This document shows positions 6,881 through 14,760 of a stretch of DNA of 22,225 nucleotides, piece after piece; the first letter of the stretch is position 1, and every line of letters starts with the position of its first letter. Under the pieces are notes generated by a model, which worked only from the letters and a program-made list of their open reading frames with translations, was not told the origin of the DNA and made no database searches. The stretch comes from SIG469 sp964384255 (GTDB lineage Bacteria > Bacillota > Clostridia > Oscillospirales > Oscillospiraceae): assembly GCA_964384255.1 (NCBI GenBank), contig CAYLKH010000038.1:1-22225 (forward strand), written 5' to 3'. Made by a program: the position numbers and the translations under genes.

Positions 6881-8929
6881 TTATTCAGCTTCTTCCACAA
6901 AATCCTCGGTGGAAGCAACTATCTCGTCTTCTTCGCCAACGTTGGCTTCGGCTTCGTCCTGAAGCAGAGCGCGGATGGAAAGGGAAATCTTCTGCTTATC
7001 AAAGTCGATATCGATGATCTTGGCGCGGACAGTTTCGCCCTCGGTGAGGACATCGCCGGGCTTGCCGATACGGCGATCAGCGATCTGGGAAATGTGGATA
7101 AGGCCATCAACACCGGGAACGACTTCGGCAAAAGCGCCAAAGGTCATCAACTTAACGATCTTGACATCGGCAACGTCGCCGACCTGATAGTTGTTGACAA
7201 AAATGTTCCAGGGATTGGTTTCGGCAGTTTTGTAGCCCAGAGATATCTTTTTCTTCTCGGGATCAAAGGAAATTACATAAACCTCGATGCTGTCGCCAAC
7301 AGAAACGACCTCAGCAGGATTCTTGATGCGGCTCCAGGACAGCTCAGAAACATGAACCATACCGTCCACTCCGCCGATATCAACAAAAGCGCCATAAGAA
7401 GTAAGGCTCTTAACAACGCCCTGATACTTCTTGCCTTCTTCGATCTCGGCCCAAACCTTTTCGGCAGCAGCCTTACGTTCTTCGTACTGTACGGCACGGA
7501 TAGAGCCAACGACTCTGCGGCGAGCCTTGTTGACCTCGGTGATGCGCAGGCGTACCTTCTGCTTAAGCAGGTCGCTCATGGGAGCATCCTTAGCCAGACC
7601 AGTCTGAGAAGCGGGGATGAAAACGCGGATCCCGCGGACATTGGCAACAACGCCGCCCTTGTTTTCTTCGGTAACGGTGGCTTCGACTACAGTGCGCTCT
7701 TCCCGGGCGACTTCGATATCGTCCCAGGACTTGACAGAGTCGAGACGCTTTTTGGAAAGCATTACGGTGCCTTCGACGTCGTTGACCCTGAGGATATAGG
7801 TTTCAACTTCTTCGCCGATCTTGAAAAGATCCTCAACCTTAGCAGTGGGATCGTCACTAAACTCGGCAACAGGTATGTAACCGGACTGCTTGGCGCCCAG
7901 ATCGACATATATCTCTGACGGTGTTATGGCAGTGACAACGCCTGTGACTTTCTCTCCTGATCTTAAGGTTTTGAAGGACTTGTCAAGAAGAGCTTCGAAG
8001 GATTCCTCTTCCTCGACAGAATTAGCCTCTGCTGCGGGTGCAGCCTCAACTGCCTCCACTACTTCTTCGGCAGATTCCTGGATTTTGAGTTCTTCGCTCA
8101 TCTTTGTATAGACCTCCTTTATGATCCACTGCGGCGTTGATGCGCCGGCAGTGATGCCTACGGTTTCGCAATTTGCAAACAGGGATAGATCAAGCTCGTC
8201 AGCGTTGTCGATAAAACTTGTTACGGGGCAGTATTCTGCCGCGATCTCGGCAAGCCGCCTGGTGTTGGAGCTGCTGGCGTCGCCAATGACGATCATGGCG
8301 TCGCAGGAAGCAGCAAGAGCCATAGCTTCCGTTTGTCGGTTTTCCGTCGCACTGCATATTGTATCAAAAATTTCGGGATTTGTATATAGTTTTTTTAGTA
8401 TTTCGATACATGAATTGAATTTATTTTTGGTATTTGTGGTTTGAGAAACCACTGTTATGGGCTGGGATGGGTCGATATTATTGTTCATAGCATGATCTTT
8501 GATCTCTTCTGCTGATTGAAAAATCAATGCATTGCTGCAATGACCCGCAATAGCCTGAACCTCGGGATGGGTCCGGGTACCAATTATGACCGGCAGCCTT
8601 CCCCTGTTCTCAGCGTCCTTGACTATGGAGTGGATCCTGGCCACGAAGGGACAGGTCGCGTCAACATATTCTACCCCAAGTTCATCCAGTTGGCTATAAA
8701 CCGAAGCAGATACACCGTGGGACCGCAAAATCACGGCGGTCCCCGGCTGGGGCTGCCCCTGAAGCTCAAAGACTCCATGCTGGGCAAATCTTTCGACCAC
8801 GTGTCGGTTGTGAATTATGGGGCCATAGGTCACGCATTTTTTACCGCTGTTAACAGTCGACCAGACCATATCCACAGCTCGGTTGACACCGAAGCAGAAT
8901 CCGGCAGTTTTGGCAACAGTTACTTTCAT
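6881..8929 (-). CDS. ispH: Fusion of HMBPP reductase IspH with ribosomal protein S1
   Basis: One uninterrupted frame of 682 residues carries two normally separate proteins. Residues 1-280 are IspH, the [4Fe-4S] enzyme that makes isopentenyl and dimethylallyl diphosphate in the last step of the MEP pathway. The three cluster cysteines Cys12, Cys93 and Cys192 are present, with His40, His71, His121 and Glu123 of the active site. An acidic Ala/Glu linker (about 281-315) follows. Residues about 324-654 hold four S1 RNA-binding domains (about 324-396, 412-482, 498-567 and 582-654). The last two are the most canonical (SYGAFVDIGGVDGMVHVSELS and MTFGAFAEVVPGVDGLIHIS). The tail is acidic. Such IspH-S1 fusions are known in Clostridia, so this is not an assembly error. 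The start overlaps the plsC stop by 4 bp. Confidence 0.96.
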   Translation of the reverse strand: MKVTVAKTAGFCFGVNRAVDMVWSTVNSGKKCVTYGPIIHNRHVVERFAQHGVFELQGQPQPGTAVILRSHGVSASVYSQLDELGVEYVDATCPFVARIHSIVKDAENRGRLPVIIGTRTHPEVQAIAGHCSNALIFQSAEEIKDHAMNNNIDPSQPITVVSQTTNTKNKFNSCIEILKKLYTNPEIFDTICSATENRQTEAMALAASCDAMIVIGDASSSNTRRLAEIAAEYCPVTSFIDNADELDLSLFANCETVGITAGASTPQWIIKEVYTKMSEELKIQESAEEVVEAVEAAPAAEANSVEEEESFEALLDKSFKTLRSGEKVTGVVTAITPSEIYVDLGAKQSGYIPVAEFSDDPTAKVEDLFKIGEEVETYILRVNDVEGTVMLSKKRLDSVKSWDDIEVAREERTVVEATVTEENKGGVVANVRGIRVFIPASQTGLAKDAPMSDLLKQKVRLRITEVNKARRRVVGSIRAVQYEERKAAAEKVWAEIEEGKKYQGVVKSLTSYGAFVDIGGVDGMVHVSELSWSRIKNPAEVVSVGDSIEVYVISFDPEKKKISLGYKTAETNPWNIFVNNYQVGDVADVKIVKLMTFGAFAEVVPGVDGLIHISQIADRRIGKPGDVLTEGETVRAKIIDIDFDKQKISLSIRALLQDEAEANVGEEDEIVASTEDFVEEAE

Positions 8930-9516
8930 TGTTCCTCTCCCAGCTTATATATTTTTTCCATAAGCTCGTTGGCCCAGCTGTGATAATCCTCCTGAGACGG
9001 GCGCCGTACCTGAGACTGTATTGTATATGGTTCGCCAATAACGACCTTCATCCGCCGAAACGGCGGCTTTTTGGTGGGGACATAAACCGGAAGAATAGGG
9101 ACCCCGGTGCGAAAAGCCAGCATAGCAGCTCCGTTTTTGGCCTCCACATCCTCCTGCTCTCTAACTCTGGTCCCCTCAGGGAACATCAGCACATACTCCC
9201 CATCCTTTAAAAGTTTCATAGCTGTTTTGACAGCGGTAAAATCGGCCTTACCACGTTCAATGCCAAATATTCCCGCCTTTTTGAGCAGCGGACCAAGTAT
9301 CGGGAGCCGCATAACAGATGCCTTTGCCATAATATGCAGCTGCCGTTTTTTAGAAAAAGCAACAACCACAAAGCAGGGGTCGGACATGGAGCTGTGATTG
9401 GCACACACCAGGCAGCCGCCTTCGGGGATATTCTCCCGCCCAATAACCTTAATCGGGTGATAGAATGTAAAAAAGGGCCAGCCGATATGCAATATTGCCT
9501 TATACCATGGATTCAT
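8926..9516 (-). CDS. plsC: 1-acyl-sn-glycerol-3-phosphate acyltransferase
   Basis: PlsC acylates lysophosphatidic acid to phosphatidic acid in membrane phospholipid synthesis. The protein has 196 residues, at the short end of the family, with the acyltransferase motifs in order. These are the catalytic HX4D as His41 and Asp46 in CANHSSMSDP, the glycerophosphate-binding FGIERGK near 84-90, FPEGTR at 112-117 and VPILPVYV further on. A hydrophobic N-terminal stretch suggests peripheral or monotopic membrane attachment. It overlaps cmk upstream and ispH downstream by ATGA each, so the three genes are translationally coupled. The cmk-plsC-ispH order is common in Clostridia. Confidence 0.94.
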   Translation of the reverse strand: MNPWYKAILHIGWPFFTFYHPIKVIGRENIPEGGCLVCANHSSMSDPCFVVVAFSKKRQLHIMAKASVMRLPILGPLLKKAGIFGIERGKADFTAVKTAMKLLKDGEYVLMFPEGTRVREQEDVEAKNGAAMLAFRTGVPILPVYVPTKKPPFRRMKVVIGEPYTIQSQVRRPSQEDYHSWANELMEKIYKLGEEQ

Positions 9517-10190
9517 AGGGAGATCCTTTCTTTAACAAGCTTAACGATGCGTTCACTGCTCTGTTCGGGGGTTTCGCCAGTAGTGTCTATCTCAACGGCG
9601 TCAGTGGCTTTTTTAAGCGGAGCCACCTTTCTGGTGCTGTCGTTGTGATCTCTCTGGGTCATATCAGCCATAACCTTATGGAAAGTGATCTTCTCTCCCC
9701 TGGCGATATACTCCTCATAGCGTCTTTGAGCGCGTTCTTCCACCGACGCAGTCAGGAATATTTTTAAATCAGCATTGGGCAGAACCACCGTTCCAATATC
9801 CCGTCCATCCATTATCACGTTGTTTTTTTCTGCCAGATCCCGCTGCATATCCAGCAGGAAACTGCGCACAAAAGCCATGGCGGATATGTCCGACGCGTAC
9901 CTGGCCATTTCAGGTGTACGTATCTCCTCGGTCACGTCCTGACCGTTGAGGATCATTCGCTGAACATTGCTTTCATCCATATGAATATCGATGTTTACCT
10001 CGTCGATCAATCGGCGAACGCCATCTGTATCCCGGGAGCCGATGCCCATAAGATGGATATAATATCCAACAGTTCGATAAATAGCTCCGGTATCAACATA
10101 CATAAAGCCAAGTTCTTCTGCCAATAGCCTGGAAATCGTGCTTTTCCCGGCTCCAGCCGGGCCGTCAATAGCTATGGAATAGTATTTCAT
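9513..10190 (-). CDS. cmk: Cytidylate kinase
   Basis: Cmk phosphorylates CMP and dCMP with ATP. The chosen ATG at 10190 gives 225 residues beginning MKYYSIAIDG and lies 8 nt after GGGAG. An upstream TTG at 10205 would add only five residues, encoded by the ribosome-binding site itself. The P-loop GPAGAGKST is at 10-18, the CMP-binding YVDTGAIYR at 31-39 and the DGRDIGT motif at 128-134, followed by KIFLTASVEERAQRRYEE, the lid region. It is the first gene of the cmk-plsC-ispH/S1 operon, with a good promoter just upstream. Confidence 0.96.
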   Translation of the reverse strand: MKYYSIAIDGPAGAGKSTISRLLAEELGFMYVDTGAIYRTVGYYIHLMGIGSRDTDGVRRLIDEVNIDIHMDESNVQRMILNGQDVTEEIRTPEMARYASDISAMAFVRSFLLDMQRDLAEKNNVIMDGRDIGTVVLPNADLKIFLTASVEERAQRRYEEYIARGEKITFHKVMADMTQRDHNDSTRKVAPLKKATDAVEIDTTGETPEQSSERIVKLVKERISL

Positions 10191-10229
10191 TTGTAATTCT
10201 CCCAAATTATCAGTATTAAAGAGAGTGCT

Positions 10230-10258
10230 AACATAGGCCCTCGGGTCTTTGTCTGCAA
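10230..10258 (-). promoter_or_regulatory. Putative sigma-A promoter of the cmk-plsC-ispH/S1 operon
   Basis: On the minus strand TTGCAG (10253-10258) is followed after 17 bp by TATGTT (10230-10235), close to the consensus in sequence and spacing. It sits in the only gap between the YhiN-type gene (stop at 10265) and cmk (start at 10190). Confidence 0.62.
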
Positions 10259-10264
10259 GTTGTG

Positions 10265-11506
10265 TTAAACCGCCATACCGGCGGCGTGAGCAGTCGACCA
10301 GGCGATCTGCAAATTGAACCCACCTGTATAGGCATCGACATCAATTATCTCCCCGGCAAAGAAAAGCCTTGCCACCAGCTTCGATTCCATAGTGGTGGGG
10401 TTTATCTCACCGGTCTTAACTCCCCCGGATGTCACAATAGCCTCGTCGATAGGACGTTTACCGGAGATGGAAATATCAAACTGTTTGATGGCCTCCAAAA
10501 GGGATCTTCTCTGTCCTTTGGTAATGGAGTTTACCTTGGTATCTGCCGGAATGCCGCTTCGCCGGATAATGACCGGGATCATAAGCCGCGGCAAAAGGTC
10601 CGACAAAGAATTGGAAAAATCCCTGTTCTGGTACTTATCAAAATCCCGCAGCAGTCGGGCATCAAGGGCCTTGTCATCAAGAGCCGGCTTTAGATCTATC
10701 CTCAAACGATAGGAGTCTTTGGGCTTCATATGTGCACTGGCGCTGAGTACGACCGGTCCCGAAACCCCAAAGTGAGTAAACAGCAGTTCGCCAAAGTCAG
10801 AATAAACAGCCTTGCCTTTTTGGTTAATGAGTTTAACGGATATGTTTTTTAACGCAAGGCCCTGCATTGCAGAGCAGTCTTCGCCGTCTTCCTCAAGCGG
10901 GACAAGAGAAGGCTTTGGCTCGACGATCGTATGTCCAAGCTGTTCAGCCATTATATATCCGTCACCGGTAGAACCTGTGAGCGGATAAGAACACCCGCCT
11001 GTAGCCAGAACCACCGAACTGCAATCTACCTGAAATCCATCGCCGGAAACTCCAACAACGGCGCAGTCACTGGTCAGTATACTGTTTGCCCTCCCGGTAA
11101 TGATTTTAACCTTTTCTTCCCGTGCTGTATACAAAAGGGCCTGCAAAATATCAGATGATTTATCCGACTGGGGGAAAACGCGATTTCCCCGTTCGGTTTT
11201 GAGCTTTACGGAGCGGGATTCAAACCATTCAATAACATCCGACGGTCCAAAGGCGTCAAGACTGCTGAACATAAACCTGGAGTTGGTGGGAATGTTGGTC
11301 ATAACCTCGCTGCAACCGCAGTTGTTTGTAACATTGCATCTGCCCTTTCCGGTTATCAGCAGCTTCTTCCCACAGGAATTGTTGCGCTCGATCAAAACAA
11401 CACTTTTACCCCTTCGTGCAGCGGTTATTCCAGCCATAAGTCCGGCCGGACCGCCTCCGATGACCGCTACATCACCTGTGAACCTTTTCATAGACATTGT
11501 ATTCAT
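10265..11506 (-). CDS. YhiN/HI0933-family FAD-dependent oxidoreductase
   Basis: This is a flavoprotein of the HI0933/YhiN family (aminoacetone-oxidase-like), whose physiological substrate is not firmly known. With the start at 11506 it has 413 residues. The dinucleotide-binding VIGGGPAGLMA is near 15-25, and the family hallmark GKKLLITGKGRCNVTN lies near 46-61. The segment ATGGCSYPLTGSTGDG comes in the middle, and the C-terminus carries FAGEIIDVDAYTGGFNLQIAWSTAHAAG, which closes the FAD site. The start is uncertain: ATGs at 11506, 11497 and 11491 are all possible, none with a strong ribosome-binding site, and all lie inside the end of the upstream RpiR gene. The overlap of about 20-35 bp implies coupled translation. 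Confidence 0.9.
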   Translation of the reverse strand: MNTMSMKRFTGDVAVIGGGPAGLMAGITAARRGKSVVLIERNNSCGKKLLITGKGRCNVTNNCGCSEVMTNIPTNSRFMFSSLDAFGPSDVIEWFESRSVKLKTERGNRVFPQSDKSSDILQALLYTAREEKVKIITGRANSILTSDCAVVGVSGDGFQVDCSSVVLATGGCSYPLTGSTGDGYIMAEQLGHTIVEPKPSLVPLEEDGEDCSAMQGLALKNISVKLINQKGKAVYSDFGELLFTHFGVSGPVVLSASAHMKPKDSYRLRIDLKPALDDKALDARLLRDFDKYQNRDFSNSLSDLLPRLMIPVIIRRSGIPADTKVNSITKGQRRSLLEAIKQFDISISGKRPIDEAIVTSGGVKTGEINPTTMESKLVARLFFAGEIIDVDAYTGGFNLQIAWSTAHAAGMAV

Positions 11507-12335
11507 CCCAAATTCTTTCAAGCTCGGAGAAGGTTTCGGCAACCTCTCCGTATTTTTCTCTCCCAATGGCAACGATCAGCGCATTAATAAGGCTCAGCGG
11601 AGCCACCAGAGAATCAACAAAGGAAACCATGTCGCTTTTTGCTATCAGGACCCGATCAGCAAACTCGGCAATCGGTGCGCTTTGGCTATCGGTAATCGAA
11701 ATTACCCTTGCTCCCCTGTCTCTGGCAAAACGCACAGCCTTGGCAGTTTTGCTTGAATATCTAGGAAAGCTTATAGCAACGACCACATCCTCCGAACCCA
11801 CATGAACCAACTGTTCAAACATTTCGGAGGTGGACGGAGTATTGACAATGCGGACATTGTCGAACATAAGGCTCAGATAAAAACCAAAAAACGATGCCAA
11901 AGCCGAAGATGAGCGGAGGGCAACCAGATAGATGTGCTTTGCTCCGAGGATCTCAGTGACAGCTTTTGAAAACGCTGTACGGTCAAGTTCGTCGATAGTA
12001 AGGCGAATCTTTTCAACATCGCTTTGGAGGATACTGCCTGCAATGTCCTGTTCGCTCATGCGGTCGTTGGCGACCTCAAGCCGCTGGACTGAAGTCAGCT
12101 TGCTGCGGATCATCTCCTGTAGGGCCTTTTGCATACTGGGGTATCCGTCATATCCAAGCTCAACAGCAAAACGCACGACCGTAGATTCGCTTACACCAAC
12201 GGTTTTGCCCAGCTTGCTGGCAGTCATAAAAGCGGCCTTATCGTAATTATTGGTAATAAATCCGGCAATAAGGCGCTGACCCTTTGAAAAGCCGCTCATG
12301 CCGGATTGAACCGCCGAAAGAATATCCTGAGTCAT
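11472..12335 (-). CDS. MurR/RpiR-family transcriptional regulator
   Basis: The product has 287 residues with the usual two-domain plan. The N-terminal RpiR helix-turn-helix covers about 1-77, with the recognition region ASKLGKTVGVSESTVVRFAVELGYDGYPS at 39-67. A SIS phosphosugar-binding domain covers about 125-262 and includes the VALRSSSALA and ISFPRYSSKTAKAVRFARDRGARVISITD segments. Relatives sense sugar phosphates or N-acetylmuramate 6-phosphate and repress or activate sugar-use genes. The ATG at 12335 is chosen because GGAG lies 7 nt before it; an ATG 12 bp upstream has no such site. The neighbour is a flavoprotein and not a sugar gene, so the ligand and targets are unknown. It may regulate its own operon. 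Confidence 0.92.
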   Translation of the reverse strand: MTQDILSAVQSGMSGFSKGQRLIAGFITNNYDKAAFMTASKLGKTVGVSESTVVRFAVELGYDGYPSMQKALQEMIRSKLTSVQRLEVANDRMSEQDIAGSILQSDVEKIRLTIDELDRTAFSKAVTEILGAKHIYLVALRSSSALASFFGFYLSLMFDNVRIVNTPSTSEMFEQLVHVGSEDVVVAISFPRYSSKTAKAVRFARDRGARVISITDSQSAPIAEFADRVLIAKSDMVSFVDSLVAPLSLINALIVAIGREKYGEVAETFSELERIWDEYNVYEKVHR

Positions 12336-12382
12336 CTTAAACTCCATTTCAAATCATAATCTGTAAATAAACTGGCTGAATT

Positions 12383-12411
12383 ATTGTAACCTTAAATCGG
12401 CCACAATGCAA
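12383..12411 (-). promoter_or_regulatory. Sigma-A-type promoter of the rpiR-like/YhiN operon
   Basis: On the minus strand TTGCAT (12406-12411) is separated by exactly 17 bp from TACAAT (12383-12388). This is the best promoter in the window. Transcription would start near 12376, leaving a leader of about 40 nt before the ATG at 12335. Confidence 0.75.
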
Positions 12412-12416
12412 GACAA

Positions 12417-12447
12417 AAATGCAGGAATTGCAAAAATTCCTGCATTT
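12417..12447 (-). terminator. Intrinsic terminator of the rluB operon containing the rluB stop codon
   Basis: A 13-bp stem, AAATGCAGGAATT (12417-12429) and AATTCCTGCATTT (12435-12447), encloses a 5-nt loop. On the minus strand it continues into TTTTTGTCTT, a good U-tract. The rluB stop codon (12446-12448) lies in the upstream arm. The terminator ends just before the promoter of the next operon. Confidence 0.88.
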
Positions 12448-13153
12448 AGATTATTCCCAGTGTTCTAAGTTCTTCCGAAGTAAGGTGACGCCATTTTCCG
12501 GGAGCAAGGTCTCCAAGGCAAATACCATCTACCTCGGTCCTTACAAGTCGTGTGACATTAAGTCCCACAGCAGCACACATTTTTCTCACCTGGCGGTTTC
12601 GTCCCTCGTGAATGGTTATGCGGAGCTTTCCTCCCTGGCGCGTCTTGTCAACAAGACTGACCTCCGCCCCCCGCGTTGTATATCCGTCAATGGCCATTGG
12701 CTTACAGAGTTTTGCAAGGCATCCATCAATTTTGCCTTCAACAGTTACAAGATAGGTCTTATTTTTCTCAAATCTGGGGTGGGCAAGTGTATTTGCAGCA
12801 TCACCGTCATTTGTAAAAATCAAAAGACCTTCTGAGTCCATATCCAGCCGTCCCACAGGGAATACCCTCTCCCCACAGTCGGCTACCAGAGATGCGGCTG
12901 TTCTTCTTCCTTTTTCGTCCTTGAGGGTGGTAACATATCCTCGCGGCTTATTCAGCATTATGTAAACCTTGCCAGTATTTTTCGGCAAGGGTTTACTGTC
13001 AATTTCGATACAGTCAACATCAGCGTCAGCACATTGTCCCAATGTTGCCACAGCTCCATTAACGGTTATTCGGCCTTGTAATATCAGTTCTTCAGCTTTT
13101 CTTCTTGAGCATACACCCCTTGAAGAAAGGATTTTTTGCAGTCTTTCATTCAT
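12446..13153 (-). CDS. rluB: Ribosomal large-subunit pseudouridine synthase B (RsuA/RluB family)
   Basis: RluB-type enzymes convert a uridine in domain V of 23S rRNA to pseudouridine. The protein has 235 residues. An N-terminal S4 RNA-binding domain (about 1-60, MNERLQKILSSRGVCSRRKA) precedes the catalytic domain. That domain carries the KPRGYVTT motif at 69-76, the catalytic aspartate Asp104 in VGRLDMDSEGLLIFTNDGD, and HEGRNRQVRKM near the end. It overlaps the dacF stop by ATGA and has AGGATC 9 nt before the start. The assignment to RluB rather than RsuA is by overall likeness and gene context. Confidence 0.93.
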   Translation of the reverse strand: MNERLQKILSSRGVCSRRKAEELILQGRITVNGAVATLGQCADADVDCIEIDSKPLPKNTGKVYIMLNKPRGYVTTLKDEKGRRTAASLVADCGERVFPVGRLDMDSEGLLIFTNDGDAANTLAHPRFEKNKTYLVTVEGKIDGCLAKLCKPMAIDGYTTRGAEVSLVDKTRQGGKLRITIHEGRNRQVRKMCAAVGLNVTRLVRTEVDGICLGDLAPGKWRHLTSEELRTLGII

Positions 13154-14241
13154 TGCAGTGATCCTATAATTCTTTCAATTACTGATGGTTTATCCTCTGG
13201 CTCTTTAGCGCTGACATGGTGGCCGGCCGTAAGCAGGACCTGTCCAACGATGGTCCCGTCCACACATATTTCGGCCGAACCCACGTTCTGCCCCTGGCTT
13301 ACAGGAGCAAGCAAAAAATCCGGGAGCTTTAGCCGTATTTGAGTTTGCTCATCGGCACTGACCGGGTAGTAAAAATCTTCTTCCGCCACCACAGTAACAG
13401 TATCCTCCCTGGATCCAGCCACAGGAAGTCTGGCCATTACCTGACCACTGACCACCAGCTGAGTAAGCGGATAGGTTTCAAAGCAGTAGTCAAACAGCGC
13501 CGCATGGTCTGCCCAGTCGTTGGGATCATTAAGGGTAACTGTTATCAGAGTTTGACCATTTTTTCGAGCCGCACCCACAAGAGTTCGTCCGGCGGCCATG
13601 GTATAACCGGTTTTGACCCCCACTGCTCCGTCATAGTATTTCAGAAGCCTGTTGTGATTAACAACAGTTCTGCTACCAAACGTATAGCTTTTAGTTGAGA
13701 CTATAGCGGTAAAATCAGGGTCGTTCATGGCTTCTGCCGCAATTACAGCCAAATCCCCTGCTGAACAGAGATGCCCCTGTTGACTCAGCCCATGGGGATT
13801 GCAAAAGTGGCAATGGTCAAGTCCAAGGCTCTTTGCCTTCTGGTTCATCATGTTGACAAAGCTGTCAATATCTCCCCCGCAATGGATGGCCAACGCCACA
13901 GCCGCATCGTTTCCCGAACGAAGCATCATCCCATAAAGCAAATCTTGAACAGTCATGGACTCTCCCTCCACCAGGTAAAGGGACGAGCCTTCGACACCAA
14001 CAGCTTCGGCAGGGATCACGATTTTTTCGTCAAGCTGGCAGTTTTCCAATACTATCAGGGCTGTCATTATTTTTGTGGTGCTGGCGATCTGCATCGGCTG
14101 GTTTTCGTTGCAGGCATATAAAACCCGTCCGCTGTCCATATCCATGCAAATCGCCGCCTCCGCGCTTAGTTCAATAGCTGCTGCTCTGAGCGGCACCAGC
14201 GCCGCACATAACCCAATTGCAAATATCTTTTTCAGGTTCAT
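13150..14241 (-). CDS. dacF: D-alanyl-D-alanine carboxypeptidase, DacF-like penicillin-binding protein
   Basis: This serine D,D-carboxypeptidase trims the terminal D-alanine of peptidoglycan stem peptides outside the membrane. With the start at 14241 (MNLKKIFAIG, GGTGA 5 nt upstream) it has 363 residues; an ATG at 14247 and a GTG at 14250 are alternatives. A signal peptide covers about 1-22. The three active-site motifs are Ser54-x-x-Lys57 in ASTTK, Ser109-Gly-Asn in RSGNDAA and Lys210-Thr-Gly in VGVKTGYTMAAGRT. A C-terminal beta-rich PBP5-like domain follows. DacF acts on spore peptidoglycan in Bacillus, and the ytfJ/DUF2953 neighbours agree with sporulation. A vegetative DacA-type role cannot be excluded. 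Confidence 0.93.
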   Translation of the reverse strand: MNLKKIFAIGLCAALVPLRAAAIELSAEAAICMDMDSGRVLYACNENQPMQIASTTKIMTALIVLENCQLDEKIVIPAEAVGVEGSSLYLVEGESMTVQDLLYGMMLRSGNDAAVALAIHCGGDIDSFVNMMNQKAKSLGLDHCHFCNPHGLSQQGHLCSAGDLAVIAAEAMNDPDFTAIVSTKSYTFGSRTVVNHNRLLKYYDGAVGVKTGYTMAAGRTLVGAARKNGQTLITVTLNDPNDWADHAALFDYCFETYPLTQLVVSGQVMARLPVAGSREDTVTVVAEEDFYYPVSADEQTQIRLKLPDFLLAPVSQGQNVGSAEICVDGTIVGQVLLTAGHHVSAKEPEDKPSVIERIIGSLQ

Positions 14242-14280
14242 AAACATCACCGGATATTAGTATCTGCAACCATCGAGCTT

Positions 14281-14293
14281 TTATCATTGATAA
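14281..14293. promoter_or_regulatory. Perfect 13-bp palindrome upstream of dacF
   Basis: TTATCATTGATAA is a perfect inverted repeat of 6 bp around a central T, located 40 bp before the dacF start in the ytfJ-dacF gap. It could be an operator, but chance occurrence in an A+T-rich spacer is possible. No clear promoter is visible next to it. Confidence 0.3.
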
Positions 14294-14295
14294 TT

Positions 14296-14339
14296 CTGTT
14301 CATCGCTCCGACCATTAACAGACGGAGCGATGATAACAG
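14296..14339 (-). terminator. Hairpin after ytfJ without a U-tract
   Basis: CATCGCTCCG (14301-14310) pairs with CGGAGCGATG (14323-14332). CTGTT (14296-14300) and AACAG (14335-14339) extend the stem past a 2-nt bulge. It abuts the ytfJ stop at 14340. No T-run follows on the minus strand, so it may be a weak terminator or an RNA-processing or stability element between ytfJ and dacF. Confidence 0.5.
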
Positions 14340-14744
14340 TTATCTTACAAAGGGATCTTCCTCGGGCTTTTCGCCTTTTTTAGGCAGCATTTCCTTAACC
14401 TTTTCAATCAATTCGGGAAGCTGCTCAATAATACGGTCAACAGAGCTGCTGGCAGGCACAGAAACAGGAATAAGCCTTACATTGCCATTGTTGACAACAA
14501 GGAAGGATACAGGAGTGATAGTAACTCCCGCACCACCGCCGCCGCCAAAATTGGAATCGCCGGTCTGGTTTTTGGCCTGAAAATCAGAGCCGCCGGAGGC
14601 AAAACCAAAGCTGACCTTGGAAACCGGGATGATCGTGGTTCCGTCCGGAGTATTGATAGGGGTTCCGACAATAGTATTAACGTCGATCATTTGCTTAATG
14701 TTTGACATGGTCGTACCCATCATATCGTTCAGATGATGTTCCAT
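14340..14744 (-). CDS. ytfJ: GerW/YtfJ-family sporulation protein
   Basis: The product is a 134-residue member of the YtfJ family, which in Bacillus is expressed in the forespore and needed for proper germination. The start at 14744 (MEHHLNDMM) is chosen because AAGGA precedes it by a spacer of about 12 nt and the N-terminus fits the family. Visible parts are MSNIKQMIDVNTIVGTPI (13-30), IIPVSKVSFGFASGGSDF (38-55), a glycine run at 67-71 (FGGGGGAGVTITPVSFLVV) and a C-terminal amphipathic helix rich in Glu, Lys and Pro. It follows the DUF2953 gene after 16 bp. The same pair is found as ytfI-ytfJ in Bacillus, which supports the call. Confidence 0.93.
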   Translation of the reverse strand: MEHHLNDMMGTTMSNIKQMIDVNTIVGTPINTPDGTTIIPVSKVSFGFASGGSDFQAKNQTGDSNFGGGGGAGVTITPVSFLVVNNGNVRLIPVSVPASSSVDRIIEQLPELIEKVKEMLPKKGEKPEEDPFVR

Positions 14745-14760
14745 AACTTGTTCATTCCTT

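Noticed and set aside
6788..7918. A 376-codon open frame on the plus strand opposite the S1 part of the ispH fusion
   Set aside because: It is antisense to well-conserved S1 domains, has no family resemblance, and begins inside a terminator hairpin. It arises from codon bias on the other strand.
11100..11756. A 218-codon plus-strand frame across the YhiN/RpiR junction
   Set aside because: It crosses two confident minus-strand genes and shows no recognisable domain.
12417..12447. Inverted repeat read as a possible operator of the rpiR-like promoter
   Set aside because: Its T-tract orientation and position over the rluB stop codon fit an intrinsic terminator better, although its proximity to the -35 box is noted.
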